A stretch of 7,614 bases of DNA, from positions 1-7,614 of the forward strand of contig JAEWVQ010000206.1 of NCBI GenBank assembly GCA_023459095.1, in the 5' to 3' direction. The stretch is from Pseudomonadota bacterium. Its GTDB lineage: Bacteria; Pseudomonadota; Gammaproteobacteria; Burkholderiales; Rhodocyclaceae. Under the pieces are notes generated by a model. That model ran no database searches. It was not told where the DNA came from and was given only the letters and a program-made list of their open reading frames with translations. The translations under genes and the position numbers were made by a program. Below are positions 6,996-7,614 of this stretch, one piece after another (positions within the stretch are counted from its first letter, which is position 1; every line of letters starts with the position of its first letter).

Positions 6996-7017
6996 GCCGA
7001 ACCGCCGTTGGTTCAGC
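6996..7017 (-). promoter_or_regulatory. ANTAR target hairpin P1 (hexaloop AACGGC)
   Basis: On the RNA strand GCTGAACC (7017-7010) pairs with GGTTCGGC (7003-6996), an 8-bp stem with one U·G pair, around the loop AACGGC (7009-7004), with A at position 1 and G at position 4. It begins only a few bases after the predicted sigma-54 start near 7021, so it would be the first structure in the nascent RNA. Together with P2, 41 nt downstream loop to loop, it forms the two-hexaloop arrangement described for ANTAR antitermination leaders. Confidence 0.85.
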
Positions 7018-7030
7018 CTTGCCGAAAGCT

Positions 7031-7048
7031 AAGCATCGAGCGTGCCAG
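7031..7048 (-). promoter_or_regulatory. Sigma-54 (-24/-12) promoter of the nas operon
   Basis: The minus strand reads CTGGCACGCTCGATGCTT. The -24 element TGGCACG is exact. The GG at 7046-7045 and GC at 7034-7033 have the required 10 bases between them, and the -12 element reads ATGCT against consensus TTGCT/A. This predicts a transcription start at about 7021, immediately before the first hexaloop hairpin, and a leader of about 130 nt. The upstream NtrC-like pair supports it. Confidence 0.85.
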
Positions 7049-7122
7049 ACATCCACTCTCCTGAAGGCATCACGGATTGCGCGGTGCGCGCGTGCAGCAC
7101 GGTGGCAGGCGGCGGCGGGCGA

Positions 7123-7139
7123 TGCACTGCTGCAGTGCA
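7123..7139. promoter_or_regulatory. NtrC-like binding site, promoter-proximal
   Basis: The 17-bp palindrome reads TGCACTGCAGCAGTGCA on the minus strand: 8-bp arms around a single central base. It matches the NtrC pattern TGCAC-N7-GTGCA at all ten outer positions. The centre is at 7131, about 110 bp upstream of the predicted sigma-54 start, a normal enhancer position. Confidence 0.72.
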
Positions 7140-7153
7140 ACAGGCGTCCGCCC

Positions 7154-7170
7154 CGCACAATGGCGGTGCA
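7154..7170. promoter_or_regulatory. NtrC-like binding site, promoter-distal
   Basis: The minus strand reads TGCACCGCCATTGTGCG, matching TGCAC-N7-GTGCA at nine of ten outer positions; the left half also has the consensus sixth base (TGCACC). The centre at 7162 is 31 bp, three helical turns, from the proximal site, placing both on one DNA face. It starts three bases after the stop codon of the regulator gene. Confidence 0.62.
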
Positions 7171-7172
7171 GC

Positions 7173-7614
7173 CTAGCCCTGTCCGCCCCCGCCGCGCAGC
7201 ACCTCGGCCAGACTCAGTGTGGCCTCGGCGACCTCGACGAGGCGGCGGTTCTGGTTCATCGCGGTCTGCCGCAGCAGGCGATAGGCCTCCTCCTCGCTGA
7301 GGCCGCGGCTGGCCATCAGCAAGCCCTTGGCACGCTCGACCACCTTGCGTTCGTTGAGCGCCGCGCGCGCAGCCTGCAGTTCGTCGCCCATGGCCTGCAG
7401 GCGCTGGGCCTGGGTCTGCATCAGGTCGAGCACCGAGCGCCCCAGCGGCGACCCGAGGCCGTCGCCGCCCGGCGCGGCCAGCCCGCCCCCGGCGGGGTCG
7501 AGCAGCACCGCCATCGCGGTTGCCGGCAGGCTGCCGGGCACCGCCACGGTCTCGAAGATGCGCTTGTGGTCGCACAGATCGGCGCGCGCCGCCGCCAGCT
7601 TCGCCTCGCACAGT
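7173..7614 (-). CDS. nasR: ANTAR-domain antitermination regulator, probably nitrate-responsive NasR-like (5' end cut by window)
   Basis: Only the last 146 residues are in the window; the frame is open through base 7614, so the true start lies outside. The C-terminal 60 or so residues are a clear ANTAR RNA-binding domain: ALNERKVVERAKGLLMASRG, then LSEEEAYRLLRQTAMNQNRRL and VAEATLSLAEVL. It is preceded by a likely coiled-coil helix (about 7340-7450). ANTAR proteins bind RNA hairpins with hexaloops and prevent transcription termination; two such hairpins and a terminator lie just downstream, before nrtA. The visible part before the helix does not resemble the CheY-like receiver of NasT, and no NasS-type partner gene is seen, which favours the NasR type with an N-terminal nitrate/nitrite-sensing (NIT) domain. 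That domain is outside the window, so the sensor assignment is inference. The GTG at 7547 is an internal codon, not the likely start. The protein ends in a glycine-rich tail. Confidence 0.85.
   Translation of the reverse strand, partial: LCEAKLAAARADLCDHKRIFETVAVPGSLPATAMAVLLDPAGGGLAAPGGDGLGSPLGRSVLDLMQTQAQRLQAMGDELQAARAALNERKVVERAKGLLMASRGLSEEEAYRLLRQTAMNQNRRLVEVAEATLSLAEVLRGGGGQG

Larger units (their letters stand above)
6889..7172 (-). promoter_or_regulatory. Complete nas operon control region and leader
   Basis: This 284-bp gap holds, in transcription order, two NtrC-like sites, a spacer rich in G/C, the -24/-12 promoter, hexaloop hairpin P1, a small intermediate stem (GTTCG 6995-6991 with CGAAC 6980-6976), hexaloop hairpin P2, the intrinsic terminator and the nrtA ribosome-binding site (AAGGAG). 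I see no convincing sigma-70 promoter, no clear IHF site in the 7050-7120 spacer, and no separate terminator for the upstream regulator gene. Confidence 0.85.

Noticed and set aside
7021..7030. Hairpin AGCTTTCGGCAAGGCT next to the predicted start
   Set aside because: It would pair, but about half of it lies upstream of the expected +1 and it overlaps the P1 stem; it would matter only in read-through RNA.
7050..7120. Possible IHF site between the NtrC-like pair and the promoter (CATCACGGATTGC region)
   Set aside because: It fails several consensus positions (no WATCAR-N4-TTR match), so it is not reported as a feature.
7123..7139. The 17-bp palindrome as a transcription terminator for the regulator gene
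   Set aside because: There is no T-run after it on the minus strand and only a one-base centre; it fits an NtrC-type DNA site much better.

Overview
The window is a GC-rich bacterial segment (roughly two-thirds G+C by eye) carrying most of a nitrate-assimilation (nas) locus, all on the minus strand. Protein character, G/C-ending codons, a Tat-exported nitrate-binding protein and NtrC/sigma-54-type control suggest a betaproteobacterium, possibly of the Rhodocyclales (Azoarcus/Thauera type). That taxonomic guess is inference; the sequence contains no rRNA or marker gene.

Reading in the direction of transcription (right to left): (1) 7614-7173, the C-terminal part of an ANTAR-domain RNA-binding regulator, probably NasR-like; (2) 7172-6889, a 284-bp control region; (3) nrtA (6888-5629), a Tat-exported nitrate-binding protein; (4) nrtB (5615-4641), the permease; (5) nrtD (4628-3822), the ATPase; (6) cobA/SUMT (3804-3031), for siroheme; (7) a stand-alone flavoprotein resembling the N-terminal half of NirB, or NasC (3016-1766, GTG start); (8) nasA (1742 to beyond base 1), the molybdopterin nitrate reductase, cut by the window edge. 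Gaps between the six structural genes are only 12-23 bp and each start has a purine-rich ribosome-binding site, so they look like one operon.

The control region is the most rewarding part. In transcription order it contains two NtrC-like sites (TGCAC-N7-GTGCA type) whose centres are 31 bp apart. Next comes a good -24/-12 sigma-54 promoter (TGGCACG...TGCT), with the two sites at about -141 and -110 from the predicted start. The leader of about 130 nt then holds two hairpins with the identical hexaloop AACGGC (A at loop position 1, G at position 4, the known ANTAR target pattern). Finally there is a strong intrinsic terminator whose 5' arm overlaps the second hexaloop hairpin, followed by the nrtA ribosome-binding site. 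The simplest reading is an AND gate: nitrogen limitation (NtrC~P) fires the promoter, and nitrate/nitrite bound by the adjacent ANTAR regulator stabilises the hexaloop hairpins so that RNA polymerase passes the terminator. This is the logic known for Klebsiella nasF.

Functionally, NrtABD imports nitrate, the flavoprotein probably passes NAD(P)H electrons to NasA or to a nitrite reductase, NasA makes nitrite, and SUMT supplies the siroheme precursor for a nitrite reductase. No nitrite reductase catalytic domain lies within the window; it may be further downstream or elsewhere. I see no mobile element, CRISPR array, tRNA or rRNA. The long plus-strand open frames opposite these genes are antisense shadows.
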